From NCBI RefSeq assembly GCF_000281895.1, contig NZ_CM001558.1, positions 5,212,556 to 5,276,555 on the forward strand: DNA of 64,000 nucleotides. Reading direction: 5' to 3'. Shown here piece after piece: positions 20,948 to 28,817 of the stretch. A program made the position numbers and the translations under genes. How positions within the stretch are numbered: position 1 is the first letter of the stretch; every line of letters begins with the position of its first letter. The notes beneath the pieces are model-generated. The model was not told where the DNA came from and searched no databases. It saw only the letters and a list, made by a program, of their open reading frames with translations. The stretch comes from Pseudomonas fluorescens Q2-87 (GTDB lineage: Bacteria > Pseudomonadota > Gammaproteobacteria > Pseudomonadales > Pseudomonadaceae).

Positions 20948-23900
20948 TCACTGTATTTGTCGCCACATGATGCGGCGGCTGCCGCCCACGGATTTTTCAA
21001 GCAGGTCGGTGATGCCGCCACCGGAATCGTTCACGATCATGTTGGTGGCCCCGTTGGCGTTGACGATCGCACTCAAGGTCGGGATACCACCGGTGAACAC
21101 GACCCCGCTGGAGAGGGCGTCGGAACTGTTGAGCGTGCCGTCACCGTTGGTATCGAGCACCGCATAGTTGAGCATCTTACCGTTGAACGCATCCACTTCG
21201 ATCAGTTTGCCGGTACCGAAGCTGGCGCAAGGGTCGGTGGTGTCCACGGCTGCCGTGGTGAAGACCACACGCCCGAGCACCAGGTTGGCCGGGTTGATCA
21301 CCCGTTCACCGGTCAATGCGTTGTTGTACACCAAGGGCAGGTACCAGCCCTTTTTCGAAGGATAGGTCACGTCAGTCTGGCTGGTGGTCACGAACTGCCC
21401 CGTGCTGCCGGAAAACACCCCGGTGATGGATTGGGCCTGCAGGCTCGACACCGTGATCTGCCCCGCTCCGCCAGTGGCATCCCATATCGAGTAGAACGCC
21501 TGAAGGTCCTTGTTGAGCTTGTCGGTCGTTTCGTTGAATTTACCGGTGCCGAAAAAGACCTGGGTACCGCCCTGGGGATTGTCTGCCAGTAGGGGCTGGA
21601 CCGTGATCGGTTGGGTCGCCCCGCCGGGCGCCGTAAACAACGGCTGGCCGGCAAAGGCCAGGCCCCAAGCGGTGGGTGACGTGCCGCTGAGGTCGAATTT
21701 CCACATCCGCCCTTTCAGGTCGCCGCCATATGCCGCCTGGACCACGTTCTGGGAATTGACCCGAAGCTTGACCGACGACAGGCCGTTATCCGTCTCGCTG
21801 CTGTTGATTACGATCTTCTTGATCAACGAACCGTCGCGGATATCCACCACGTACAACGCCGCCACGCCGCTGTTGCTGCCGTAGCCGTTGGCAATGAACG
21901 CGGCCCAGCGCCCGTCCGCCAAGCGGGCGACTTCGGGTCGCGCGTAGGCGTAGCCCAAGTCATTGAAGCTGTTGGTTGTATTGGCTACGGCCGGTGCGCT
22001 GATTTCCCACAACACCCGAAGCGCGTTGCCCGCTGCCGCGTCGAACAGTTGGACGGCAAAGAACGTCCTGCCCCCGGCCCCTGTCCCGCCCACGGCCACC
22101 GTCTTCCAGGCGCTGCCCGACTGCGTGTCGAATACGCCGATCTGTCCATCGACCAGGAACTGGTGGCTCACGCCGTTGATGTAGTTGGTATCGGCAACGC
22201 CCTGCAATGAGGGCAGCACGCTCGAAGGCATGTAGGCGTAGCGCCGCGTACCGTTGGCACTGTTGATAACGCTGAAAAATCCGTCATTGGCGTTTACCAC
22301 CAGGCTGGCGTTCATGTTCGTCGACTTGGTCGCCAGGTAATTGCTGTAGCTGGTGTCGTTGATCAGATCCGCTGCGGTCTGGTCATTGGGCGAAGCCAGT
22401 ACCAGCGGCGAATTGATGATGTCCCCGAGCAAGACACTGCGCACCTTCAGGCCGGTCTTGTTGACGCCCTTGCTCCACTCCACCAGGTCGTTGCCGGTAA
22501 TCCCGGTGGGCAGGTTCTGGTTGAGGCTGGTCTGTTGGGCCGGTGAAAAATTGGCGTAGGCCAGGGTTATGGGCACGTTGGTCGCGGTGTTCCACGATTG
22601 ATAAATCGGCGCAGCAGCGGCAGGCACAATGGCGGTGTCGGTGGTCCACTGCACCGCTGCCATGTCTACCGTGCCCGCCGAGGTGAAGCCGAACGCCCGG
22701 ATCGTGCCGCGCCAGTCCTTGGGGTCATAAGTGGTCTGGTAGAAACTGGAGGTGCTGGACAACGAGGCACCGTTGGTGGCGCCGCCGCCCCCCGATCCGG
22801 CTTTGGAGGTGATGTCGCTCAAGGCCGATGAAAGGGCCGAGCTCAAGCCTTCGCTGTCGGTCGCCTGATAATACTTGCCAGCGCCATAGCGGGCGGCATC
22901 GGACAGCATCTGGTTGGTCGCTGTGAACCCCACCGTGTAAGTGTTGAGGTATTGCCGGGGGAAATCCGCCGTATTCCAGGCTTTGCCCGTGGCATCGGTG
23001 CCGGTGGAGCGCATGTCGATGTCGAAGGCGAACTTGGCCACGTCGTCCAGGTAAAGCGTGTCGCCCTCGCCGTCACCATTGGGGTCCGCGCCATCGTTGG
23101 CGCTGATGCCATCCCAGTTCGGCAACCGGGAGCCGCCCAGCGGGTCGTTGGTGGGGAACGTCCGGTCATAAGTGGGCAAACCGTCGGTGATCACTACGCC
23201 GAAATTTTTCTGACAGCGGTATTGGATCGGGCTGATGTAGGTAGTGGGCGTGCTGTTGTAGTACGGCGCCATGCCCCTGAAATAGCGAGTGACCTCATAG
23301 TAGCTTTCGGCAAGCGGTGTATTCGCGACGGCGCCCAGCGCATTGATGGCGCTGATCAGGGCGTTGTAATTGGTATTGGCCTGGGCCTGGGTCACGCTGC
23401 CGCTGACCGGCGAAAGATCACTGACCGAACGGGCGATGTAGCCACCTGGGCCTGAATTACTGCTGTTGGGCGGATTGAACGTGGCGAGGCCAATGCGTAA
23501 TGCGCGATTGCTGGTAACCAGGTCGTTGGAAACGTCCCGCGCGACGTTGATTCGATAGTCGTTGGGGATGGTGCCCGTGGTGAAGTCCCGGTTCGAACCG
23601 TTGGCCAACGCCAGCAGATACGCCAGGTATTTGGTGGTGTAGCGGGTATTGCCGCCGCCCACAGGGTCCGGCAAGCGCAGGCAGACCCGGCTAAGGTTGC
23701 CTCGGTAGAAACCATACCAGCCACTCGTACAACCGCCCCTGAACAGGCCGGCCAGCAGAACGTTGCCATCGTCTGGATCAAGCTGCACGCCGCCGAAACA
23801 GCTGGTACTGGAGTTACAGTTAATGACAGCCGGACGTGACACATCCGGATCAAACCCCGCCGCCCAGATGATGTTGTTCATACTCCCCGAGTCATCGATC

Positions 23901-24049
23901 AGCAGCATCACGTTCGGCGTAACGGCGGCCGCACTCAGCAGCGGTGAATCCGAGGGCGTGAACGCGTAGGCCGGGGCAGCCAGGTAAAGACTGAGCACCG
24001 CACCCCACAGCACCTGCCTCCAGTGGCGGCGCACCTCAGTACTTCGCAT
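20948..24049 (-). CDS. pilY1: Type IV pilus tip-associated protein PilY1
   Basis: A 1033-residue secreted/pilus-tip protein. A signal peptide (about 28 residues, ending AAPAYA) is followed by a von Willebrand A-type region whose first MIDAS element is LLIDDSGSM near residue 55. The C-terminal half (from about residue 560) is the seven-bladed PilY1 beta-propeller, and near its end LDTNGDGTLNSSD is an EF-hand-like calcium loop. In Pseudomonas aeruginosa this protein supports pilus extension and surface sensing. The ATG overlaps the end of pilX by 14 bases. A separate PilY2 gene, present in P. aeruginosa after pilY1, is absent. Confidence 0.94.
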   Translation of the reverse strand: MRSTEVRRHWRQVLWGAVLSLYLAAPAYAFTPSDSPLLSAAAVTPNVMLLIDDSGSMNNIIWAAGFDPDVSRPAVINCNSSTSCFGGVQLDPDDGNVLLAGLFRGGCTSGWYGFYRGNLSRVCLRLPDPVGGGNTRYTTKYLAYLLALANGSNRDFTTGTIPNDYRINVARDVSNDLVTSNRALRIGLATFNPPNSSNSGPGGYIARSVSDLSPVSGSVTQAQANTNYNALISAINALGAVANTPLAESYYEVTRYFRGMAPYYNSTPTTYISPIQYRCQKNFGVVITDGLPTYDRTFPTNDPLGGSRLPNWDGISANDGADPNGDGEGDTLYLDDVAKFAFDIDMRSTGTDATGKAWNTADFPRQYLNTYTVGFTATNQMLSDAARYGAGKYYQATDSEGLSSALSSALSDITSKAGSGGGGATNGASLSSTSSFYQTTYDPKDWRGTIRAFGFTSAGTVDMAAVQWTTDTAIVPAAAAPIYQSWNTATNVPITLAYANFSPAQQTSLNQNLPTGITGNDLVEWSKGVNKTGLKVRSVLLGDIINSPLVLASPNDQTAADLINDTSYSNYLATKSTNMNASLVVNANDGFFSVINSANGTRRYAYMPSSVLPSLQGVADTNYINGVSHQFLVDGQIGVFDTQSGSAWKTVAVGGTGAGGRTFFAVQLFDAAAGNALRVLWEISAPAVANTTNSFNDLGYAYARPEVARLADGRWAAFIANGYGSNSGVAALYVVDIRDGSLIKKIVINSSETDNGLSSVKLRVNSQNVVQAAYGGDLKGRMWKFDLSGTSPTAWGLAFAGQPLFTAPGGATQPITVQPLLADNPQGGTQVFFGTGKFNETTDKLNKDLQAFYSIWDATGGAGQITVSSLQAQSITGVFSGSTGQFVTTSQTDVTYPSKKGWYLPLVYNNALTGERVINPANLVLGRVVFTTAAVDTTDPCASFGTGKLIEVDAFNGKMLNYAVLDTNGDGTLNSSDALSSGVVFTGGIPTLSAIVNANGATNMIVNDSGGGITDLLEKSVGGSRRIMWRQIQ

Positions 24050-24515
24050 AGATGCTCTCCACCACGCTGCGCTGATTGTTTCCCACCACCGCCACCGCCG
24101 TGATCCGGTACAGCGTCGCCGATGTATTGCTGGGAACGTTGACCGCCGAGAGCGTGGTGCCGATGTTCTGCACGCCATAAAACCCGCTGCCGGCGGCGAC
24201 CCAGGTCACGCCCGAGGATGAGTTGCGCCCGGCTGCCGTAACCGTCGCCGACTCGGCCGGCGGCGCGCATTGCGTCGCGGTGGTACAGACCGCCAGCGAA
24301 TACGTCTCGGCCTGCACGGCCGTCTCGCCGAGCCTCAACGCCGCCTCGGCGATCTGGAAGGACTGGTTGCGCAACATGACGCTGCTGGTCATCTTTTCCT
24401 GGAGCGTCGCGCTCTGCATCGACGACAGCCCGATCAATGTCAGCAGCAACAGGAACACCAGGCTGACCAGCAAGGCCATGCCACGCTGAGAGTGCCCGAA
24501 GGGCGTCGAATTCAT
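24036..24515 (-). CDS. pilX: Type IV minor pilin PilX
   Basis: A 159-residue prepilin of the PilX type. The leader MNSTPFGHSQRG ends before MALLVSLVFLLLLTLIGLSS, an atypical mature N-terminus (Met1, no Glu5) as is usual for PilX. The rest fits the PilX C-terminal domain (AEAALRLGETAV). It belongs to the minor-pilin priming complex that engages PilY1. The ATG at 24515 is chosen for the short leader. It overlaps pilY1 and is 13 bases from pilW. Confidence 0.9.
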   Translation of the reverse strand: MNSTPFGHSQRGMALLVSLVFLLLLTLIGLSSMQSATLQEKMTSSVMLRNQSFQIAEAALRLGETAVQAETYSLAVCTTATQCAPPAESATVTAAGRNSSSGVTWVAAGSGFYGVQNIGTTLSAVNVPSNTSATLYRITAVAVVGNNQRSVVESIYAKY

Positions 24516-24528
24516 CAGTCGCCCTCCC

Positions 24529-25242
24529 TTACAAGAGCCGGTTGCGCAAAGCGGCAACCACGTTGAAAGTCTGCTCGCGCACGGCATTCTTCGGATCGAA
24601 GAGCGTCAGGGTCAGGCGCACGCTGCGAATCAGCGCCGGATCAGAGGGATTGCTGATATAGCTGGACGTCGCGCTGTCCGTCGCGCTGCCGGCCACGCCG
24701 AACATCACGTCGAACGCCCGCACGTTATCCACCAGCACAAACAAGGTCGGGTTGCCGACCCCGCTGCCCAGGAGCAATTGGTTGTTGTTGAAGCTGTAGA
24801 CCAGCCGGCGGATCGGGAAGGCCAACTGCCCTGCCGCTGGCGCCCGTGCGTTTGTGTAGGCCGTCGCCGAGGTACGGCAGTCGGAAAGGACAGTCCAGGT
24901 CGGAGCGCTACCGCTATTACCTACGTCGGCGGTGACCAAGGTCAATTTTTTGTTGGCCTCGTCCCAGCGGATCGGGGTGATCTGGCTGGCATTGAAATCT
25001 TTAGCCGTGGAAGCATCGGTAATGGTCGCCAGACAACCGAACATACCCACCATGCGAAGCTCCTGGACCATTTTGCTCAGGACGAACCGGGCGTCTTCCT
25101 GCATGGCCGCCGCAGCACTCTGACTGACGTAGGTGTTTTTGGCCGCGATGAAAATCTGCACGACACCCAACACGACGATCAGGCTGAGCACCAGCGCGAT
25201 CATCAATTCGATCAGGCCAAACCCCCGACTACGGCTGTTCAT
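24529..25242 (-). CDS. pilW: Type IV minor pilin PilW
   Basis: A 237-residue PilW-family prepilin with a short leader MNSRSRG followed by FGLIELMIALVLSLIVVLGVVQIF, and the family pattern AAAAMQEDARFVLSKMVQELRMVGMFGC. Cysteines around residues 67 and 114 probably pair. Its ATG overlaps the pilV stop by four bases (ATGA), indicating coupling within the fimU-pilV-pilW-pilX-pilY1-pilE operon. Confidence 0.92.
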   Translation of the reverse strand: MNSRSRGFGLIELMIALVLSLIVVLGVVQIFIAAKNTYVSQSAAAAMQEDARFVLSKMVQELRMVGMFGCLATITDASTAKDFNASQITPIRWDEANKKLTLVTADVGNSGSAPTWTVLSDCRTSATAYTNARAPAAGQLAFPIRRLVYSFNNNQLLLGSGVGNPTLFVLVDNVRAFDVMFGVAGSATDSATSSYISNPSDPALIRSVRLTLTLFDPKNAVREQTFNVVAALRNRLL

Positions 25243-25700
25243 GGCGGTGTACCCACCGGGTCTGCCGCGACACGGCTGGTCAGTACGAAGCTGCGCCGTG
25301 CCTCGGCCGCGTTGGTGGTATTGGCGGCACGGGCATCGTCCCAGGAAATGGTGATGGTGTAGACCCGCTTGTTCAGCGCCACAGCGCCCGTGGCCGTGGC
25401 GCCACCGAAGGCGATGATGTTGGTCTTGAAGTCATAAAGGTCCTGGTCGCGGGCCACGTTGAGGTTCGCCGAGCTGGGCGGTGTAATGGTGTAGTCGGCG
25501 CCGGAGTTGGCGCGGATGCGGTCCATCATGTCGTAGGCGATGAAACTGGCCTGGCTGGTCATGCGCGAGCTGTCGGTGTACTTGAGGGCATTGAGCTGAA
25601 TCATCGCCGCCCCCAACAAGCCCACGCCGAGAATCAGCACTGCCACTAGTACCTCGATCAGCGTCATACCCTTCTGGGCCCTTTTACTGCGATTGGTCAT
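25239..25700 (-). CDS. pilV: Type IV minor pilin PilV
   Basis: A 153-residue prepilin. The leader MTNRSKRAQKG is followed by MTLIEVLVAVLILGVGLLGAA with Glu5; the DMMDRIRANSGA motif is a PilV hallmark. The ATG at 25700 was chosen because the longer open frame would give an over-long leader. It overlaps the fimU stop by four bases. It participates in the core minor-pilin complex at the pilus tip. Confidence 0.91.
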   Translation of the reverse strand: MTNRSKRAQKGMTLIEVLVAVLILGVGLLGAAMIQLNALKYTDSSRMTSQASFIAYDMMDRIRANSGADYTITPPSSANLNVARDQDLYDFKTNIIAFGGATATGAVALNKRVYTITISWDDARAANTTNAAEARRSFVLTSRVAADPVGTPP

Positions 25701-26170
25701 CCGCAACTTCCACCCAATACGATTCGTCCATTGAGACAAACATTCAGCGTCCTGGTCTGTGCTCCCCGCACATAATTGAAACTCACCGGCGTGGCCGGCG
25801 CCGACAAGCCGCCCAGGTTGTTGAAATCGATGTTGGTCACCTCTGAGGTTAGCGTCAGAGTCGCACCGCCGCTCATCGCCGGAACAACCCGCAACACATT
25901 GGCCGGTGTGCCTGTGCTGTCATACACCGTCAATTCGCCGCTCCAGACGCTGCCCTGGGCCGTGGGGCGGATCCGCGTGGTGATGCCACGGTCGATCGCC
26001 GTCATCCGGGCAAAGTTCAGCGCTCGGCGCAGATCGCCGATATCGGTGTCGGCCTTGGTGCCCTGCATCGAACCGGTGAACGCCGGCACCGCCATCGTGA
26101 TAAGGATCAGCAGCACAGCCAAGGCCACCAGCACCTCGACCAGCGTGAAACCTTTTGTACGAAGATCCAT
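25697..26170 (-). CDS. fimU: Type IV minor pilin FimU (GspH/FimT family)
   Basis: A 157-residue prepilin, first gene of the minor-pilin operon. Leader MDLRTKG then FTLVEVLVALAVLLILITMAVP with Glu5, and the GspH pattern LRRALNFARMTAIDRGITTRIRP. The C-terminal NVCLNGRIVLGGSCG carries the paired cysteines. It is divergent from fimT, with 127 bases between the two ATGs that must hold both promoters. I name it FimU by operon position; GspH-type assignment is secure. Confidence 0.88.
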   Translation of the reverse strand: MDLRTKGFTLVEVLVALAVLLILITMAVPAFTGSMQGTKADTDIGDLRRALNFARMTAIDRGITTRIRPTAQGSVWSGELTVYDSTGTPANVLRVVPAMSGGATLTLTSEVTNIDFNNLGGLSAPATPVSFNYVRGAQTRTLNVCLNGRIVLGGSCG

Positions 26171-26297
26171 CGATGCCCTCCGTTGCCGTCGGCTATACCT
26201 GCTTCTACACGCTAGAACAAACCGCCGCCGTGTGTGCAGTTGTTTCGGCTTGCGGCGCCAGGACCGCGCCATTTTCATGCTCCAGGGAGGAGACATC

Positions 26298-26837
26298 ATG
26301 TATCAACAGGGCTTCAGCCTGATCGAACTGCTCATGGGACTGGCAATCGCCGCAATTGTTCTGTCGTGGACCGGCACGGGCTACAAAGAGCTGATCGCAT
26401 CCATCGAACGCGATGACACCGCGCAATTACTGATCAGCGGGTTGCGCAGCGCCCGCAGCGAAGCCATCGCTCGCAACCGGACGGTCGTGCTCAGAGGGAT
26501 AGACAACGATTGGGGCCGGGGCTGGCGCATTACCCTGGACGATAAGGAAAAAACCGTGCTGATGGAACGCAGCAACCGCGCTCGAGTAATGGGCAACCGG
26601 CACGTAAAACGTTCGGTGAGGTTCAGCAACCTGGGGGAAGCGCTGCTGCCCAGTGGCGGCTTTCAGGCCGGTACGCTGCATGTCTGCGCCAGACACGGGC
26701 CGGTCAGCCATCATCAAGTGATATTGGCGCCTTCCGGCCGTGTCCGCATGGAAAGTGTCAAAGCCGAGCAGGCCCTGTGTGAGAAAGGACTCAAAGCAAG
26801 GAGCGGACGCGCAGCTCTTTCGGCATCGAGAACGTAA
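26298..26837 (+). CDS. fimT: GspH/FimT-family pseudopilin
   Basis: A 179-residue prepilin-like protein with leader MYQQG followed by [21 protein letters not shown] and the GspH motif [22 protein letters not shown] strong ribosome site (GGGAGGAG) sits just before the ATG at 26298. Unlike the other minor pilins it is on the plus strand. Its last 47 bases overlap the 3' end of the convergent ispH gene. FimT proteins have been linked to DNA binding in natural transformation in other gammaproteobacteria; that role is not shown here. Confidence 0.85.
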   Translation: MYQQGFSLIELLMGLAIAAIVLSWTGTGYKELIASIERDDTAQLLISGLRSARSEAIARNRTVVLRGIDNDWGRGWRITLDDKEKTVLMERSNRARVMGNRHVKRSVRFSNLGEALLPSGGFQAGTLHVCARHGPVSHHQVILAPSGRVRMESVKAEQALCEKGLKARSGRAALSASRT

Positions 26838-27738
26838 TGTTTTCCTCGCGACCGGCCAACTCATCGGCACCCGTTGCGCCCCAGGCCTGCAATTGCTGGA
26901 TCACGCCGCGCACCAATACTTCTGGCGCGGAAGCACCGGCGGTGATGCCGATACGCTCGACGCCATCGAACCAGCTGCGTTGCATATCCTCGGCCCCATC
27001 GATCAGGTAGGCCGGCGTGGACATGCGCTCGGCCAGCTCCCGCAAACGGTTGGAATTGGAGCTGTTCGGGCTACCAACGACCAGGACCACATCGCATTCG
27101 TCGGCCAGTTGCTTGACCGCGTCCTGCCGGTTCTGGGTGGCGTAGCAGATGTCGTCCTTGCGCGGGCCGCCAATGGCCGGAAAACGAGCGCGCAGGGCGT
27201 CGATCACACGGCTGGTGTCGTCCATGGACAGAGTCGTCTGGGTCACGAAGGCCAGGCTTTCGGGGTTGCGTACCTGCAAGGCCGCAACATCTTCCTCGTC
27301 TTCGACCAGGTAGATCGCACCGCCGTTGCTGGCATCGTATTGGCCCATGGTACCTTCGACTTCCGGGTGGCCTTCATGGCCGATCAGGATGCATTCGCGA
27401 CCGTCACGGCTGTAGCGGGCCACTTCGATGTGCACCTTGGTCACCAATGGGCACGTCGCGTCGAACACCTTCAGGCCACGGCCGGCGGCTTCGCTGCGCA
27501 CCGCCTGGGAAACGCCATGGGCGCTGAAGATCACGATGACGTCATCCGGCACCTGGTCCAGTTCCTCGACGAAAATGGCCCCGCGGCTACGCAGGTCTTC
27601 GACAACGAATTTGTTGTGGACCACTTCGTGGCGCACGTAGATAGGCGGCCCGAAGACTTCCAGGGCGCGGTTGACGATTTCGATCGCCCGGTCCACGCCG
27701 GCGCAGAAGCCACGGGGGTTGGCGAGTTTGATTTGCAT
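26791..27738 (-). CDS. ispH: 4-hydroxy-3-methylbut-2-enyl diphosphate reductase IspH
   Basis: A 315-residue iron-sulfur enzyme, last step of the MEP isoprenoid pathway. The three cluster cysteines lie in [12 protein letters not shown] (Cys12), [10 protein letters not shown] (near 96) and ICYATQNRQ (near 197); the substrate loops [14 protein letters not shown] and [11 protein letters not shown] are present. The ATG at 27738 gives the family start [11 protein letters not shown]. It is last in the ribF-ileS-lspA-fkpB-ispH run but separated from fkpB by a REPIN. Confidence 0.97.
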   Translation of the reverse strand: MQIKLANPRGFCAGVDRAIEIVNRALEVFGPPIYVRHEVVHNKFVVEDLRSRGAIFVEELDQVPDDVIVIFSAHGVSQAVRSEAAGRGLKVFDATCPLVTKVHIEVARYSRDGRECILIGHEGHPEVEGTMGQYDASNGGAIYLVEDEEDVAALQVRNPESLAFVTQTTLSMDDTSRVIDALRARFPAIGGPRKDDICYATQNRQDAVKQLADECDVVLVVGSPNSSNSNRLRELAERMSTPAYLIDGAEDMQRSWFDGVERIGITAGASAPEVLVRGVIQQLQAWGATGADELAGREENITFSMPKELRVRSLL

Positions 27739-27753
27739 GCTGTGCCTCGTGTC

Positions 27754-27841
27754 TGTGGGAGCGAGCCTGCTCGCGATGCGGTGGATCAGCCAACTCGATG
27801 GCGGCTGTGACTCAGTTATCGCGAGCAGGCTCGCTCCCACA
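27754..27841. repeat. REPIN between fkpB and ispH
   Basis: tgtgggagcgagcctgctcg and its mirror cgagcaggctcgctcccaca around a spacer; the cctgctcgc variant. Confidence 0.85.
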
Positions 27842-27874
27842 GGTATTGTTGGAGCAACCAATGCCCATTAAATC

Positions 27875-28312
27875 TTAAACCGCCTTGACCTCGATGATTT
27901 CCACTTCGAAGCTCAAGGTCTTGCCCGCCAGCGGGTGGTTGAAGTCCACGGTCACTTGGGCGTCGTCAAATGCCTTCACCACACCCGGCAGCTCGGTATT
28001 GGCGGCGTCGTTGAAGATCACCAGCAAACCCTCGGACAGCTCCATGTCCTGGAACTGCGAGCGTGGCATGGTCTGCACGTTTTGCGGGTTGGGCTGACCA
28101 AAGGCGTTTTCCGGCGGCACGACCACGGTGCGCTTGTCGCCGGCCTTGAAACCGAAGATCGCGGCTTCGAAGCCTGGCAACAGGTTACCGTCGCCAACCT
28201 TGAACACAGCCGGGTCCTTGTCGAAGGTGCTGTCGACGGTGTCGCCGTTTTCCAGGTGCAGGGCGAAGTGAAGCTTCACTTCGGTGTTTTGAGCGATACG
28301 CTGCTCAGTCAT
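27875..28312 (-). CDS. fkpB: FKBP-type peptidyl-prolyl isomerase FkpB (SlpA-like)
   Basis: A 145-residue small FKBP of the SlyD/FkpB group. The FK506-binding core VKLHFALHLENGDTVDSTFDKDPAVFKVGDGNLLPGFE and the inserted IF chaperone flap region (about residues 72-125) are typical. It acts on protein folding, with prolyl isomerase activity known for the family. It starts eight bases inside the end of lspA, so the two are translationally coupled. Confidence 0.93.
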   Translation of the reverse strand: MTEQRIAQNTEVKLHFALHLENGDTVDSTFDKDPAVFKVGDGNLLPGFEAAIFGFKAGDKRTVVVPPENAFGQPNPQNVQTMPRSQFQDMELSEGLLVIFNDAANTELPGVVKAFDDAQVTVDFNHPLAGKTLSFEVEIIEVKAV

Positions 28313-28817
28313 GGACGGCTTCTCCGGTTTTCTTGCTCTTGAACATGTCCAGGGCCAGCATCACGGCGCCCACGGTGATGGCGCTGTCGGCAAAGTTGAA
28401 CGCCGGGAAATACCAGCGGTTCTGCCAATGCACCAGAATGAAATCGATGACGTGGCCCAAGGCAATACGGTCATACAGATTGCCCAGCGCGCCACCGAGC
28501 ACCAGCGCCAGCGCCACGGCCAGCCAGGTTTCATCGCGCCCCAAGCGCTTGAGCCAGACCACCAGCACGCCACTGACCACCACGGCGATCAGGGCGAACA
28601 GCCAGCGCTGCCAGCCCGAACTGTCGGCCAGGAAGCTGAACGCTGCGCCAGTGTTGTAGGCCAGGGTCCAGCTGAAGTAGTCGGGAATGACCACGATCTG
28701 CTGGTACATCGTCAACGAGCTTTCGAAGTAGTACTTGCTGGCCTGGTCGATGACCAGAACCAGCACGCTCAACCATAACCAACCCAGCCGTCCGAAACGG
28801 CCCGCCACATTAGGCAT
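28305..28817 (-). CDS. lspA: Lipoprotein signal peptidase LspA (signal peptidase II)
   Basis: A 170-residue inner-membrane aspartic protease that removes signal peptides from prolipoproteins, including BamD at 13.3 kb. Four hydrophobic segments are seen. Conserved blocks are [26 protein letters not shown] (first catalytic Asp) and [11 protein letters not shown] (second catalytic Asp). The ATG at 28817 overlaps the ileS stop by 8 bases. Gene order ileS-lspA-fkpB-ispH is conserved in gammaproteobacteria. Confidence 0.96.
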   Translation of the reverse strand: MPNVAGRFGRLGWLWLSVLVLVIDQASKYYFESSLTMYQQIVVIPDYFSWTLAYNTGAAFSFLADSSGWQRWLFALIAVVVSGVLVVWLKRLGRDETWLAVALALVLGGALGNLYDRIALGHVIDFILVHWQNRWYFPAFNFADSAITVGAVMLALDMFKSKKTGEAVHD

